The notes below the pieces were generated by a model that was not told the DNA's origin, made no database searches, and was given only the letters and a program-made list of their open reading frames with translations. A stretch of DNA of 64,000 bases from GCA-1730015 sp964550655 (lineage in GTDB: Bacteria > Pseudomonadota > Gammaproteobacteria > Granulosicoccales > Granulosicoccaceae), in contig CAZKAQ010000008.1 of NCBI GenBank assembly GCA_964550655.1, positions 1 through 64,000 on the forward strand, in the 5' to 3' direction. The translations under genes and the position numbers were made by a program. Positions 63,043-64,000 of this stretch are shown in pieces (within the stretch, counting starts at the first letter, position 1; each line of letters starts with the position of its first letter).

Positions 63043-64000
63043 CTATGCTGATAGCCCGCTATGTATCAATGCAGTGAGCTCATCCAGATCATCGAGTCCG
63101 CGACAATCGAGCCAAAAAGAATCCTGACTCACCCGTCCGATGACCGGTACAGACATACGACGGAAACTCTCAGCCAGTCTGGTTGCAGAGTAATTAGCGT
63201 TGCCTTCTATAACCACTGCATAGCTCTCCAGTGTTCGTGTTGGTAGTGCTCCGCTGCCAATCTGACTCTGACATGGTTGCACTGACACATTGAGTTCGAC
63301 AAGCGTTTTTTCTATGCTGCTTTTAAGTTTCAGTGCCGTCTGCTCAATTTCATCGTTAGTGCGTGATAGTAGTTTTAACGAAGGAATTGTTTCTGCTACT
63401 TTTTCAGGTTTTGCATACAGTTTAAGTACCGCCTCCAATGCGGCAAGGGTAACCTTGTCGAGCCTTAGTGCGCGCTTCATCGGATTTTGATCTATTAAGC
63501 GAATAAGATCCGCGCGCCCTGCAATAATGCCGCACTGCGGTCCACCCAGGAGTTTGTCTCCACTGAAAGTAATGATGTCCGCTCCATCGGATATTGCATC
63601 GTGTGCAGTGCGTTCATAGGGTAGTCCTAGTACACTCAGGTCTGTCAGTGTGCCGCTGCCGAGATCATCAATCAGCGGGATGTTGCGTGTGTGAGCCAGG
63701 TCGGCAAGCGCCGATGCATCGATGCTTTTTGTGAAACCGTTAATCTCGTAGTTACTGGTGTGTACCTTCATAAGTGCGGCTGTCTTTTTGCCTATTGCAT
63801 CGGCATAGTCACTTAAATGGGTGCGGTTCGTGGTACCTACCTCACGCAGCTTGCAGCCTGCTTTTTTCATGATGGCCGGTACTCTGAATGAGCCACCAAT
63901 TTCAATCAGTTCACCGCGCGAAACAATAACGTTTTTTTCTAACGCAATCGTGTTGAGTGTCAGAAGAACCGCTGCGGCATTGTTGTTTACCGTGGTTGCG
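63043..64000 (-). CDS. selA: L-seryl-tRNA(Sec) selenium transferase, partial
   Basis: The 3' part of selA; the frame stays open from 63043 to the window edge, so the start lies beyond 64000. Visible sequence begins in ATTVNNNAAAVLL (the conserved N-terminal region) and continues with SRGELIEIGGSFRVP, REVGTTNRTHL, HTSNYEINGFT, PLIDDLGSGTL, and the PLP-lysine segment FSGDKLLGGPQCGII. It converts Ser-tRNA(Sec) to Sec-tRNA(Sec) with selenophosphate, so the organism should make selenoproteins. It is convergent with msrA. Confidence 0.95.
   Translation of the reverse strand, partial: ATTVNNNAAAVLLTLNTIALEKNVIVSRGELIEIGGSFRVPAIMKKAGCKLREVGTTNRTHLSDYADAIGKKTAALMKVHTSNYEINGFTKSIDASALADLAHTRNIPLIDDLGSGTLTDLSVLGLPYERTAHDAISDGADIITFSGDKLLGGPQCGIIAGRADLIRLIDQNPMKRALRLDKVTLAALEAVLKLYAKPEKVAETIPSLKLLSRTNDEIEQTALKLKSSIEKTLVELNVSVQPCQSQIGSGALPTRTLESYAVVIEGNANYSATRLAESFRRMSVPVIGRVSQDSFWLDCRGLDDLDELTALIHSGLSA

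Overview
The window looks like a piece of chromosome from a free-living, probably marine, gammaproteobacterium. The evidence is gene content only: cmoAB, mnmD, type I murB, gpt next to apt, and rnase D of gammaproteobacterial type, plus an XrtA/PEP-CTERM-type exopolysaccharide (EPS) locus, an ectoine synthase homologue and selA at the right edge. Base composition looks uniform at near 50% GC. I saw no rRNA, tRNA, CRISPR array, phage module or intact insertion sequence.

Layout. 0-9 kb: three envelope proteins, two of them clear lipoproteins (an Ig-like repeat protein, a small probable lipoprotein and an M16 zinc protease), then malonyl-CoA decarboxylase, murB and a MATE transporter. 9-17 kb: ugd with a strong terminator, a set of tRNA wobble-U34 modification genes (mnmD, cmoA, cmoB) around an unknown gene, then an AlkA-like glycosylase followed by an Nmad3-family protein. 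17-28 kb: azlCD, an aroG-apt-gpt operon joined by very short spacings, rnd, and acyl-CoA enzymes. 28-33 kb: a control region with a perfect 34-bp palindrome between a LiuR-like merR-thiolase-acyl-CoA dehydrogenase operon and a divergent fused isobutyryl-CoA mutase (icmF), then an SDR and a MarR regulator. 33-38 kb: a PAS-GGDEF-EAL protein, a VTT-domain membrane protein, a 183-bp MITE-like element with perfect terminal repeats and TTAA ends, a PLP-dependent dehydratase, and an ectC gene with no ectA or ectB beside it.

38-62 kb is one large surface polysaccharide region. It encodes an acyltransferase-3 protein, a flippase, a hexapeptide acetyltransferase, a FemAB-like protein, three glycosyltransferase-type enzymes, a large exo-rhamnogalacturonan-lyase-like protein, an O-antigen-ligase-like protein, an asparagine-synthase-like amidotransferase and a polysaccharide deacetylase. 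It then continues with a tidy export block: AAA ATPase, Wza-like lipoprotein, chain-length determinant, tyrosine autokinase, outer-membrane barrel and initiating sugar transferase. Most of these match the sets that accompany exosortase A, but no exosortase, PEP-CTERM target protein or PrsK/PrsR regulator lies in the window. ugd (UDP-glucuronate) at 9-10 kb may feed this pathway. Just before the last sugar transferase, about 350 bp covering the 3' end of the barrel gene has been duplicated in tandem and has decayed. The right edge has a periplasmic-type msrA and a 5'-truncated selA.

Nothing here is a clear new defence or mobile system. The points most worth following up are the MITE-like element, the 34-bp palindrome, the lone ectC, the AlkA/Nmad3 pair, the lyase-like protein inside an EPS locus, and the decayed tandem duplication.
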